Source: Variovorax sp. TBS-050B (GTDB taxonomy: Bacteria > Pseudomonadota > Gammaproteobacteria > Burkholderiales > Burkholderiaceae_C). From it: DNA of 64,000 nucleotides. The notes beneath the pieces were generated by a model. The model was given only the letters and a program-made list of their open reading frames with translations, made no database searches and was not told the origin of the DNA. Below are positions 57,063 through 64,000 of the stretch, piece by piece; position 1 is the stretch's first letter, and each line of letters opens with the position of its first letter. A program made the position numbers and the translations under genes. Where the stretch lies: positions 4,870,929-4,934,928 of the forward strand of contig NZ_JARXYR010000002.1 of NCBI RefSeq assembly GCF_029893635.1, given 5' to 3'.

Positions 57063-58538
57063 TCAGGCCGGGTCCAGCGGAAACACCGGCCGGCGCACCC
57101 TGGAGAACGGGAACAGGCTGTAGTCGGAGCTCGTCACGCCGGGGCTGTCGCATTCGACCAGCGCCGCGGAGATCGGCTCGAACACCGGCCGGCAGTACAT
57201 GCGCGACTTGAGCAGCAGGAAGCGCTCGCTGCGCGGGTCGTGCCCGGTGCATTCGAAGACGCCGAGGTCCCACGGCTCCTGCGTGCGCTCGGTCACCACG
57301 ATGCGCGCGGCGCCGGTGTCGAACAGCACGGTGCGGCCCATGCTGCTGCGCTGTCCGGTGTAGGTGGGGCCGGTGATCACGTACTCGCCATTGCAGATGC
57401 GGCGCACCACGCCGGTCGTCGGCACCGGCCGCTTCGACAGGCCGATGCCCGCGAGCGAGACCTTGTTGCCGAGCGCGACCGTGACCGTGGCGCCCTCGCC
57501 CGCCGCCACGAGCGCGGCCACGGCCTCCGGGTCGCACAGCGGGCCCACGCCGATGCCGTCGAGGCCCTGGGCGAGCGCCTCCTGCAGCACGTCCATGGTG
57601 TCGCAGCTGCCGCCGGACATGCAGTTGTCGCCATGGTCGAGCAGCAGCACCGGCCGCGTCGCGCCCTCGGCGAGGCGCTTGGCGCGCGCCACCGATTCGG
57701 CCAGCGGCTCGCTGCGGTAGACGAAGGCCTCGCGTTCGGCCCAGATCTGCGCGCCGATGCGGTCGGCCGTGGCCTGCGCCCGCTCCGGCGAGACGGCGTC
57801 GACCACCACCACGCTCATGCAGGGCGCCTCGATGTCCGACAGCGAGAAGCCCGCGAAGATCGACACCGCGAGCGATTCCTCCGACTGCTCGGCCGCGCGC
57901 GCCGCCTCGATCGCGCGCTGCATCGCGCCCGTGAACGAGGCGCTGCGCAGCGTGTGCGCCATCAGCGGCAGCGGATGCCACCGCATCGCCGGCCGGCTGC
58001 GCCCGGCGAGCAGGTCGAACAGCAGCCGGCCGGCATGCGCGCCGGTCTCGTACATGTCGACGTGCGGATAGGTCTTGAAGCCGACGATCACCTCCGCGTT
58101 GGCGACCATCGCCGGCGTCACGTTGGCGTGCAGGTCCAGCGCCACGCCGATCGGCACGCCGGGCGCCGCCGCGCGCAGGCGCACGAGCAGGTCGCCCTCG
58201 CCGTCCATGCTGTTCTCCGCCACCATCGCGCCGTGCAGGTCGAGCAGGATCGCGTCGCAGCCCGGCGCGGCATCGACGATGCACTGCGTGAGCGTGGCGT
58301 AGGCCGCGGCATCGACCGGGCCGCTCGGGTTGGCCGATGCCGAAACCGGCGTGACCACCTCGGCGCCCGCCTGCTCGGCCAGGTCGATGAAGGCCGACAT
58401 CGCGGTGCGCATGCCCTTGTTGTCGCGCCAGGCCTGCGCGCCGAAGCTCGGCCCGTCGGGGCCGAAGGCCGCGAGCGGCGTGGGCACCGGGGAGAAGGTG
58501 TTGGTCTCGTGGTTGAGACGCGCGATCAGCACTTTCAT
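57063..58538 (-). CDS. M81 family metallopeptidase (MlrC-like)
   Basis: A 491-residue member of the M81 (microcystinase C, MlrC) family. It opens with KVLIARLNHETNTFSPVPT, where His-Glu-Thr-Asn begins the metal site, and has DAILLDLHGAMVAE, VALDLHANVTPAMV and YPHVDMYETG with further His/Asp ligands. LLDHGDNCMSGGSCDT starts the C-terminal domain (MlrC_C). MlrC cleaves linear peptides in microcystin breakdown, but most relatives have unknown substrates. The start overlaps the amidase stop in ATGA. Confidence 0.9.
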   Translation of the reverse strand: MKVLIARLNHETNTFSPVPTPLAAFGPDGPSFGAQAWRDNKGMRTAMSAFIDLAEQAGAEVVTPVSASANPSGPVDAAAYATLTQCIVDAAPGCDAILLDLHGAMVAENSMDGEGDLLVRLRAAAPGVPIGVALDLHANVTPAMVANAEVIVGFKTYPHVDMYETGAHAGRLLFDLLAGRSRPAMRWHPLPLMAHTLRSASFTGAMQRAIEAARAAEQSEESLAVSIFAGFSLSDIEAPCMSVVVVDAVSPERAQATADRIGAQIWAEREAFVYRSEPLAESVARAKRLAEGATRPVLLLDHGDNCMSGGSCDTMDVLQEALAQGLDGIGVGPLCDPEAVAALVAAGEGATVTVALGNKVSLAGIGLSKRPVPTTGVVRRICNGEYVITGPTYTGQRSSMGRTVLFDTGAARIVVTERTQEPWDLGVFECTGHDPRSERFLLLKSRMYCRPVFEPISAALVECDSPGVTSSDYSLFPFSRVRRPVFPLDPA

Positions 58539-59791
58539 CGCGTGGCGACCCCTGCGCTGTGCAGCATCGCCTGCAGCAGCACGTTGCAGCCGGCTTCGAG
58601 GTGCGCGGGCTCGGCATCCTCGATCTCGTTGTGGCTGATGCCGTCGCGGCAGGGCACGAAGATCATCGCCGTCGGGCAGACGCGCGCGAGGTACACCGCA
58701 TCGTGGCCCGCGCCACTGATCACGTTCATCCAGGGCAGCCCCTGCGCCTCGGCGGCTTCGCGGATGCCGGAGACCAGCGCGGGCGTGAAGGGCTGCGGCG
58801 GGAAGTAGACCACCTGTTCCACCGTCGCCTCGACCTTGCCGGTGGCGGCGATGCGCTGCACGGCCTGCCTGAGCGCCGCGTCCATCGCCGACAGCACCAC
58901 GTCGTCGGCCGCGCGCAGGTCGACGCTGAGCTTCACGCGGCCGGGGATCACGTTGCGCGAGTTCGGGTAGTTGTCGATCCAGCCGACGGTGCCGCGCGCA
59001 TGCGGCGCATGGGCGAGCGCGATGCGGTTGACCTCGATCACCAGTTCGGCCGCCGCGAGCAGCGCGTCCTTGCGCAGTTCCATCGGCGTGGGGCCGGCGT
59101 GCGCCTCCATGCCCTGCAGCACCACGTCGTACCAGCGCTGGCCGAGCGCTCCCTCGACCACGCCGATGACGCGCGCGTTGGCCTCCAGCACCGGGCCCTG
59201 CTCGATGTGCGTTTCGAAGTACGCCTCCACGGGCGAGGCCGCCGCCGAGGCCGGCGCGCTGCCCGCATAGCCGATGGCCGCGAGCGCCTCGGCCACGCTG
59301 ATGCCGTCGTTGTCGCGCTGCGCGAGCGCATGTTCGAGCGTGAACGCATCGGCGAAGACGCCCGAGCCCATCATCACCGGCACGAAGCGCGAGCCTTCCT
59401 CGTTGGTCCAGACGGCGACCTCGAGCGGCGCTTCGGTCAGGATGCCGGCATCGTTCAGGCTGCGGATCACTTCCAGGCCCGCCAGCACGCCGTAGTTGCC
59501 GTCGAACTTGCCGCCCGTGGGCTGGGTGTCGATGTGGCTGCCGGTCACCACTGGCGGCAGCGCGTTGTCGCGTCCCGCGCGGCGCGCGAAGATGTTGCCG
59601 ATGCGGTCCACGCGCACCTCGCAGCCGGCCTCGCGCGCCCAGCGCGTGAAGAGGTCGCGGCCCTGGCGGTCGAGGTCGGTCAGCGCGATGCGGCAGACGC
59701 CGCCCTTCTCGGTCGCGCCGAGCCGGGCCAGTTCCATCAGCGAGGCCCAGAGGCGCTCGCCGTCGATGCGGAGTCGGGTGTGTGGTGTCAT
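58535..59791 (-). CDS. Zn-dependent hydantoinase/carbamoylase family amidase (M20)
   Basis: A 418-residue M20-type amidase. Metal ligands appear in VVTGSHIDTQPTGGKFDGNYG, VAVWTNEEGSRFVPVMMGSG, YFETHIEQGPVLE and RDGISHNEIEDAEPAH. The dimerisation domain with the substrate Arg lies at about 215-330. The family includes N-carbamoyl-L-amino acid hydrolases, allantoate amidohydrolases and beta-ureidopropionases; sequence alone does not choose among them. It is coupled to the M81 gene, and the Liv-type transporter upstream suggests uptake of its substrate. Confidence 0.9.
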   Translation of the reverse strand: MTPHTRLRIDGERLWASLMELARLGATEKGGVCRIALTDLDRQGRDLFTRWAREAGCEVRVDRIGNIFARRAGRDNALPPVVTGSHIDTQPTGGKFDGNYGVLAGLEVIRSLNDAGILTEAPLEVAVWTNEEGSRFVPVMMGSGVFADAFTLEHALAQRDNDGISVAEALAAIGYAGSAPASAAASPVEAYFETHIEQGPVLEANARVIGVVEGALGQRWYDVVLQGMEAHAGPTPMELRKDALLAAAELVIEVNRIALAHAPHARGTVGWIDNYPNSRNVIPGRVKLSVDLRAADDVVLSAMDAALRQAVQRIAATGKVEATVEQVVYFPPQPFTPALVSGIREAAEAQGLPWMNVISGAGHDAVYLARVCPTAMIFVPCRDGISHNEIEDAEPAHLEAGCNVLLQAMLHSAGVATR

Positions 59792-59826
59792 GGTGTGTGC
59801 GGATGGGATGCGAGGTGCGGAAAGGC

Positions 59827-60534
59827 TCAAGCAAGCCCCACGCCCAGGTAGCGGTCTTTCACTTCGTGGTCGGCCATGAAGGCCGCGTTGGCGGCCTCGT
59901 GCACGATCACGCCCTGCTCGACGATGTAGTGGCGGTCGGCCAGCTGCACGCAGACCTCGAGGTTCTGCTCGACCAGCAGGATGGCCACGCCGGCGGCCTT
60001 GATGGCCTTGAGCTGGGCGACGATCTCCTCCACGATCACCGGCGCGAGGCCTTCGACCGGCTCGTCGAGGATCAGCAGGCGCGGATGGTTCATGAGCGCG
60101 CGGCCGATGGCGAGCATCTGCTGCTCGCCGCCGGAGAGCTGCCCGCCGCCGTTGCGGCGCCGCTCCTTCAGGCGCGGAAAGATGCGCCAGACGTCGTCGA
60201 GCTGCCACGGCGAGCCGCGGCGCTGGCCGAGCATGAGGTTCTCCTCCACCGTCAGCAGCTTGAAGATGCCGCGGTGCTCCGGCACCAGGCACACGCCGCG
60301 CTGCGCGATGCGGTGGGGCGGCAGGCCCGCGATGTCCGCACCCTGGAAGCGCACGCGGCCGGCGCTGGGCGTGACCGCGCCCGCGATGCTCTTGAGCGTG
60401 GTGGACTTGCCGGCGCCGTTGCGGCCGAGCAGGGTCACGAGCTCGGCCTCGCCGACCGCGAGCGACACGCCTTGCAGGACGTGGCTCTTGCCGTAGTGGG
60501 CATGCAGGCCCTCGACTTCGAGGATGGGTTTCAT
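59827..60534 (-). CDS. livF: Branched-chain amino acid-type ABC transporter ATP-binding protein LivF
   Basis: A 235-residue ATPase: Walker A LLGRNGAGKSTTLKSIAGAV, LVPEHRGIFKLLTVEENL, signature QLSGGEQQMLAIGRALM, Walker B LLILDEPVEGLAPV. The LivF type is shown by the size and the PEHRGIF segment. It is separated from livG by a 157-base repeat-bearing spacer. Substrate may be an amino acid, amide or similar compound rather than leucine. Confidence 0.92.
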   Translation of the reverse strand: MKPILEVEGLHAHYGKSHVLQGVSLAVGEAELVTLLGRNGAGKSTTLKSIAGAVTPSAGRVRFQGADIAGLPPHRIAQRGVCLVPEHRGIFKLLTVEENLMLGQRRGSPWQLDDVWRIFPRLKERRRNGGGQLSGGEQQMLAIGRALMNHPRLLILDEPVEGLAPVIVEEIVAQLKAIKAAGVAILLVEQNLEVCVQLADRHYIVEQGVIVHEAANAAFMADHEVKDRYLGVGLA

Positions 60535-60560
60535 GGCGCTGCCTCCGCACCCGGCATCTG

Positions 60561-60674
60561 CTCCCTCCCCTTCCGGGGGAGGGTTGGGGTGGGGGCAGCA
60601 GGCGCTCGAAAGCCCCGCGGCGATCGATGCGCCGCCGGCCCCCACCCCTGCCCTCCCCCGGCGGGGGAGGGAGA
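60561..60674. repeat. GC-rich cloverleaf-type intergenic repeat, copy 2
   Basis: Same design as the element at 54055. Two small hairpins (CCCTCCCC-TTCC-GGGGGAGGG and CCCTCCCCC-GGC-GGGGGAGGG) sit on arms TTGGGGTGGGGGC and GCCCCCACCCC that can pair. Central loop differs from copy 1. It lies between livG and livF inside an operon. Confidence 0.85.
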
Positions 60675-60691
60675 AAGAAGAAGCGCCGCGC

Positions 60692-61459
60692 TCATGCCTT
60701 GCCTCCGGTGATCATGTTCCCGAGATACGCCGAACGCACCCGCGCATCGGCACGGATCTCGCCCGGCAGGCCTTCGGCCAGCACGCGGCCCAGCTGCATC
60801 ACGGTTACGGTGTCGGAGATGTCCATCACGATGTTCATGTTGTGTTCGATCAGCACCACGGTGTGGGCGTCGCGCAGGCCGCGGATCAGCCGCTTCATGT
60901 CGTCGAGGTCGTCGATGCCCATGCCCGAGGTCGGCTCGTCGAGGAAGATGGCCTTGGGCTTCGCGGCCAGCGCCATGCCCACCTCGAGACGACGCTGCTG
61001 CCCGTGCGAGAGCACGCTGGCCGGCGTGTCGGCGAGCCGTTCGAGGCCCACGCGCTGCAACACCTCGTCGACGGTCTGCCTGCAGGCGAGTTCGCCGACC
61101 GGCGCGCGCCAGCAGTTCATGGCCTGCCGCGGCGCGATGCCCTGCGCCGCCACGCGCAGGTTCTCGCGCACCGAAAGGCTCGCGAACAGGCTCGTGACCT
61201 GGAACGAGCGCGCCATGCCGCGCTGCACGCGGCGATGGTCGGGCTCGCGCGTCACGTCGTGGCCGTCGAACAGGATGCGTCCGCCGGTCGTGGTGCCGGT
61301 GCCCGTGAGCATGTGGAACAGCGTGGTCTTGCCGGCGCCGTTCGGGCCGATCACCGAATGCACGGTGTGGCGCCGGATCTTCAGGTCCACGCCGCCGAGC
61401 GCCGCGAACTTGCCGTAGTGCTTGGTGACGCCGACGGCTTCGATCAGAACCTCGCTCAT
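60692..61459 (-). CDS. livG: Branched-chain amino acid-type ABC transporter ATP-binding protein LivG
   Basis: A 255-residue ATPase: Walker A SVIGPNGAGKTTLFHMLTG, the LivG-typical MARSFQVTSLFASLSVRENL, signature VLSHGQQRRLEVGMAL, Walker B AIFLDEPTSGMG, and EHNMNIVMDISD with the switch His. ATG 61459 overlaps the livM stop in ATGA. Confidence 0.93.
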   Translation of the reverse strand: MSEVLIEAVGVTKHYGKFAALGGVDLKIRRHTVHSVIGPNGAGKTTLFHMLTGTGTTTGGRILFDGHDVTREPDHRRVQRGMARSFQVTSLFASLSVRENLRVAAQGIAPRQAMNCWRAPVGELACRQTVDEVLQRVGLERLADTPASVLSHGQQRRLEVGMALAAKPKAIFLDEPTSGMGIDDLDDMKRLIRGLRDAHTVVLIEHNMNIVMDISDTVTVMQLGRVLAEGLPGEIRADARVRSAYLGNMITGGKA

Positions 61460-62415
61460 GCCTTTTCTCCCTGAACCGCGGGCAGGCCGGCGGCCGGCGG
61501 ACTCTTTCGGAACACGCGCCGCCACGCGCTCTCGCCCAGGCCCCAGAGCCCGCGCTGCATGCCGATGCTGACCGCGATCAGCAGCAGCCCGAGCAGCAGC
61601 AGCCAGCGCGGCCACAGCGTCGAGAGCCAGTCGGCCAGCAGCACGTAGAAGGCCGAGCCGAGCACCGAGGCGAACAGGTTGCCGGTGCCGCCGATCACGG
61701 TGATGACCAGGATCATCTCGCTCGTGTGGTATTCGGCATTCGACAGCGGCGCGATGCCGGTCATCATCGCGTGCAGCCCGCCCGCAAGGCCGGTGACCGC
61801 GCCCGAGATCACGAAGGCCAGCAGCTTGAAGCGCCGGAGGTCGTAGCCCACGGCCGCGGCGCGGTCCTCGTTGTCGCGGATCGCGAGCAGCGTGCGGCCG
61901 AACACCGAATCGGTCACGCGCAGCAGCAGGCCGAAGGCGGCGAGGAAGATCAGCGCCACGAAGGCGTAGTACTTCCAGGGGGTGTCGAGAAAGGCCGGGC
62001 GCGGCACGTCGAGCAGCCCGTTGTCGCCGCCCGTCAGGCCCGAGGCCGTGTAGGCCACGAAATAGAACATCTGCGCGAAGGCGAGCGTGAGCATCACGAA
62101 GTAGGTGCCGCGCTGGCGGATCGCCACCCAGCCGACTACCGCCGCGCCGAGCGCGCCCATGGCCACTGCCGCCAGCAGCGCGAGCGGCATCGGCAGCGAG
62201 AGCCGCGTGAGCAGGATCGCGATGGTGTAGCTGCCAAGCCCGAAGAAGATGCCCTGGCCGAAGGACAGCAGCCCCGTGTAGCCGAGCAGCAGGTTGCAGC
62301 CCAGCGCCGCGAGTGCGTAGATGAGCACCTCGCTCGCGAGGGAGCCCGAACGCAGCACCAGCGGCAGGCCCAGCGCGACGGCGAGCGCCAGCAGGAAAGT
62401 GATTTTGCGGGACAC
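61456..62415 (-). CDS. livM: Branched-chain amino acid-type ABC transporter permease LivM
   Basis: A 319-residue inner-membrane protein of the LivHM type, with about ten hydrophobic segments: LGYTGLLSFGQGIFFGLGSY, FGRTLLAIRDNEDRAAAVGY (the ATPase-contact loop), and VITVIGGTGNLFASVLGSAF. The GTG start at 62415 is supported by AAGGAG eight to nine bases upstream; an ATG at 62487 would overlap livH. It pairs with LivH. Confidence 0.92.
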   Translation of the reverse strand: MSRKITFLLALAVALGLPLVLRSGSLASEVLIYALAALGCNLLLGYTGLLSFGQGIFFGLGSYTIAILLTRLSLPMPLALLAAVAMGALGAAVVGWVAIRQRGTYFVMLTLAFAQMFYFVAYTASGLTGGDNGLLDVPRPAFLDTPWKYYAFVALIFLAAFGLLLRVTDSVFGRTLLAIRDNEDRAAAVGYDLRRFKLLAFVISGAVTGLAGGLHAMMTGIAPLSNAEYHTSEMILVITVIGGTGNLFASVLGSAFYVLLADWLSTLWPRWLLLLGLLLIAVSIGMQRGLWGLGESAWRRVFRKSPPAAGLPAVQGEKA

Positions 62416-62437
62416 GATGGATCGCTCCTTCAACGGT

Positions 62438-63298
62438 TCAGGCGGCGCGGCCGAGCAGGCCGTGCGGACGCAGCAGCAGCACCGCACCCATCGCGATGTA
62501 GATCATCAGGCTCGCGCCCGGCGGCCAGAGGGTGCTCATGAGGCTCTGCACGATGCCGATCAGCACGCCGCCGACCAGCGCCCCGCCGAAGCTGCCGAGC
62601 CCGCCGATCACCACCACCACGAAGGCCACGCCGAGCGCCTCGACGCCCATGAACGGCTCCGCGCCGCGGATCGGCGCGGCCAGCACGCCCGCCAGCGCCG
62701 CGGTGGCCGCGCCGAGCGCGAACACCAGGCTGAACACGCGGAACACGTTGATGCCGAGCAGCGATACCATCTCGGTCGATTCGCTGCCCGCGCGCACCGC
62801 ACTGCCCAGGCGCGTGCCTTCGAGCACCCACCACAGCAGCACCGCGAGCACCGCGGTGAAGCCGATCACGAACAGCCGGTACTTCGGATAGATGAAGCTG
62901 CCCCACATCACCACGCCCTGCAGCAGGTCCGGCGTGGGCACGCTGTTGCCGAGCGGCCCCCAGAACACGATCACGATCTCCTGCACCGCGAGCGCGAGAC
63001 CCACGGTCACGAGGATGTGGAACTCGTGCGCCTTGGCGTAGACGCGGCGCAGCAGCAGCTTCTCGGCCAGCCAGCCGAGCGCACCCACCGCGAGCGGCAC
63101 CAGCACCAGCGCGAGCCAGAAGTCGAGCCCCCACTGCATCGCCTGGAAGCACAGGTACGCGCCCAGCAGGTAGAAGGCGCCGTGCGCGAAGTTCACGAAG
63201 CGCAGCAGGCCGAACACGATCGACAGGCCGACGGCCAGCAGGAAATACAGCATCCCGATGCCGATGCCGTTGATGGTCTGGAGCAGGTAGACGGACAT
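62438..63298 (-). CDS. livH: Branched-chain amino acid-type ABC transporter permease LivH
   Basis: A 286-residue inner-membrane permease: LLQTINGIGIGMLYFLLAVG, GLLRFVNFAHGAFYLLGAYL (a LivH hallmark), GTRLGSAVRAGSESTEMVSL as the coupling loop, and VVVIGGLGSFGGALVGGVLI. It follows the binding-protein gene by 24 bases in one operon. Confidence 0.93.
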   Translation of the reverse strand: MSVYLLQTINGIGIGMLYFLLAVGLSIVFGLLRFVNFAHGAFYLLGAYLCFQAMQWGLDFWLALVLVPLAVGALGWLAEKLLLRRVYAKAHEFHILVTVGLALAVQEIVIVFWGPLGNSVPTPDLLQGVVMWGSFIYPKYRLFVIGFTAVLAVLLWWVLEGTRLGSAVRAGSESTEMVSLLGINVFRVFSLVFALGAATAALAGVLAAPIRGAEPFMGVEALGVAFVVVVIGGLGSFGGALVGGVLIGIVQSLMSTLWPPGASLMIYIAMGAVLLLRPHGLLGRAA

Positions 63299-63322
63299 GG
63301 GGGCGTTGCGTCCTCGCGGCGC

Positions 63323-64000
63323 TCAGGCGAGCTTGCAGCCGGTCTTGTCGACGGGGAGGAAGGACTTGCCCGAACTCACCACCTCGACGTAGTCGGCCGC
63401 GTCCTTCATCTTCGACTTGGCCTTGCCCTTGAGCAGGTAGTAGTCCTTGATCACCTGGTGGTCGGCCTTGCGGATCTCCTCGGTGCCCGTGAGGCCCTCG
63501 TACTTCATGCCTTCGAGCGCCGCGATCACCGCCTTCTGGTCGACCGTGCCGGCCTTGACGATGCCGTCGATCAGGATCTTGGTGCACACGTACGAGCCCG
63601 CCAGGCTGTAGTTGGGCACGATCTTGAGCTTGTCGGCCGTGCGCTTCACCAGTTCCTTGTTGAGCGGCGTGTCGGCCGTGTGCCAGTACTGCGCGCCGAA
63701 GTACACGCCGTCGCAGAGGTCGGCGCCGAGCTCGTCGAACTGTTCGAGTCCCGAGGCCCAGGCCATGAGGATCGTCATGTTCTTGTGCATGCCGAAGCTC
63801 ACCGCCTGCCGCAGCGCCGCCGACGACTGCGCGCCGAAGTTCAGCAGCAGCAGCACGTCGGGCTTGGCCGCCATCGCGTTGGTGAGGTAGCCGCTGAACT
63901 CCTTGTCGTTGAGCGAGTGGTAGCTGTTGCCCACGTGCTCGATGCCCTTCTCCTGGAAGATCGCCTTGGCCGCGCCCAGCAGGCCTTCGCCGAACACGTA
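63323..64000 (-). CDS. ABC transporter substrate-binding protein (LivK-like), 5' end outside window
   Basis: The C-terminal 225 residues of a periplasmic binding protein of the type-I fold: SYHSLNDKEFSGYLTNAMAA, PDVLLLLNFGAQSSAALRQA, NYSLAGSYVCTKILIDGIVK and the tail FLPVDKTGCKLA. The frame is open through the window edge, so the signal peptide and first lobe are not seen. As the first gene of the liv operon it sets the specificity; DGVYFGAQYWHTADTPLNKE lies near the hinge. The ligand is unknown. Confidence 0.9.
   Translation of the reverse strand, partial: YVFGEGLLGAAKAIFQEKGIEHVGNSYHSLNDKEFSGYLTNAMAAKPDVLLLLNFGAQSSAALRQAVSFGMHKNMTILMAWASGLEQFDELGADLCDGVYFGAQYWHTADTPLNKELVKRTADKLKIVPNYSLAGSYVCTKILIDGIVKAGTVDQKAVIAALEGMKYEGLTGTEEIRKADHQVIKDYYLLKGKAKSKMKDAADYVEVVSSGKSFLPVDKTGCKLA

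Overview
The window looks like a chromosomal segment of a high-GC betaproteobacterium, order Burkholderiales, family Comamonadaceae, most like Variovorax. Pointers are the gyrA-serC-pheA-tyrA-aroA/cmk-rpsA-ihfB-lapA-lapB block, the tmRNA tag ANDERFALAA, the glnA/glnL/glnG set, the transporter-rich content and the GC-rich intergenic palindromes. This placement is inferred from gene content; no search was run. I saw no rRNA, tRNA, insertion sequence, prophage or CRISPR array.

Layout: (1) 1-2614, a histidine kinase with a degenerate receiver-like N-terminus, translationally coupled to a two-domain KaiC-like ATPase, then a small frame-broken gene. (2) 2722-5342, a CDF metal transporter, a DUF3606 protein, exonuclease III and a TonB-C-type lipoprotein. 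(3) 5464-10308, the nitrogen-control locus glnA - DUF4124 protein - glnL - glnG, with a sigma-54 promoter and an NtrC-type site before glnA. (4) 10316-19549, housekeeping and envelope genes: CinA-like protein, EI24 protein, sterol desaturase, polysaccharide deacetylase, beta-propeller protein, rsuA, ggt, methyltransferase. (5) 19676-22194, tmRNA, gph, ubiG, ompA-like. (6) 22421-35247, the plus-strand block from gyrA through aromatic and serine biosynthesis to ribosomal protein S1, IHF-beta, LapA/LapB and a ComEA-like protein. (7) 35358-38613, a TRAP transporter with a strong sigma-54 promoter candidate, and crcB. (8) 38699-44861, a multisubunit Mrp/Pha cation/proton antiporter. (9) 44879-52729, a minus-strand molybdenum hydroxylase cluster of the form II CoxL type with its MoxR, VWA, CoxG and XdhC maturation proteins, and a divergent GAF-Fis regulator. 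(10) 54177-56959, an NTF2-like protein and a tungstate-type ABC transporter behind a perfect 22-bp palindrome. (11) 57063-64000, an M81 metallopeptidase, a hydantoinase/carbamoylase-type amidase and a branched-chain amino acid-type ABC transporter whose binding-protein gene runs off the window.

Functional links: tungstate/molybdate uptake, the CinA-like molybdopterin-binding protein and the molybdenum hydroxylase share cofactor chemistry. The Liv-type transporter probably feeds the amidase and metallopeptidase. NtrB/NtrC control glnA.

Sequence quality: four reading frames (the small gene at 2431, glnA, the beta-propeller gene, and mrpA at its junction with mrpC) are each broken by what looks like one extra C/G base. 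The most economical reading is residual sequencing error rather than four real mutations, since functional glnA and mrpA are expected. The most distinctive items are the KaiC/pseudo-receiver kinase pair, two related palindromic elements flanking the moxR-like gene, the AroA-Cmk fusion, and the tup operator-like palindrome.
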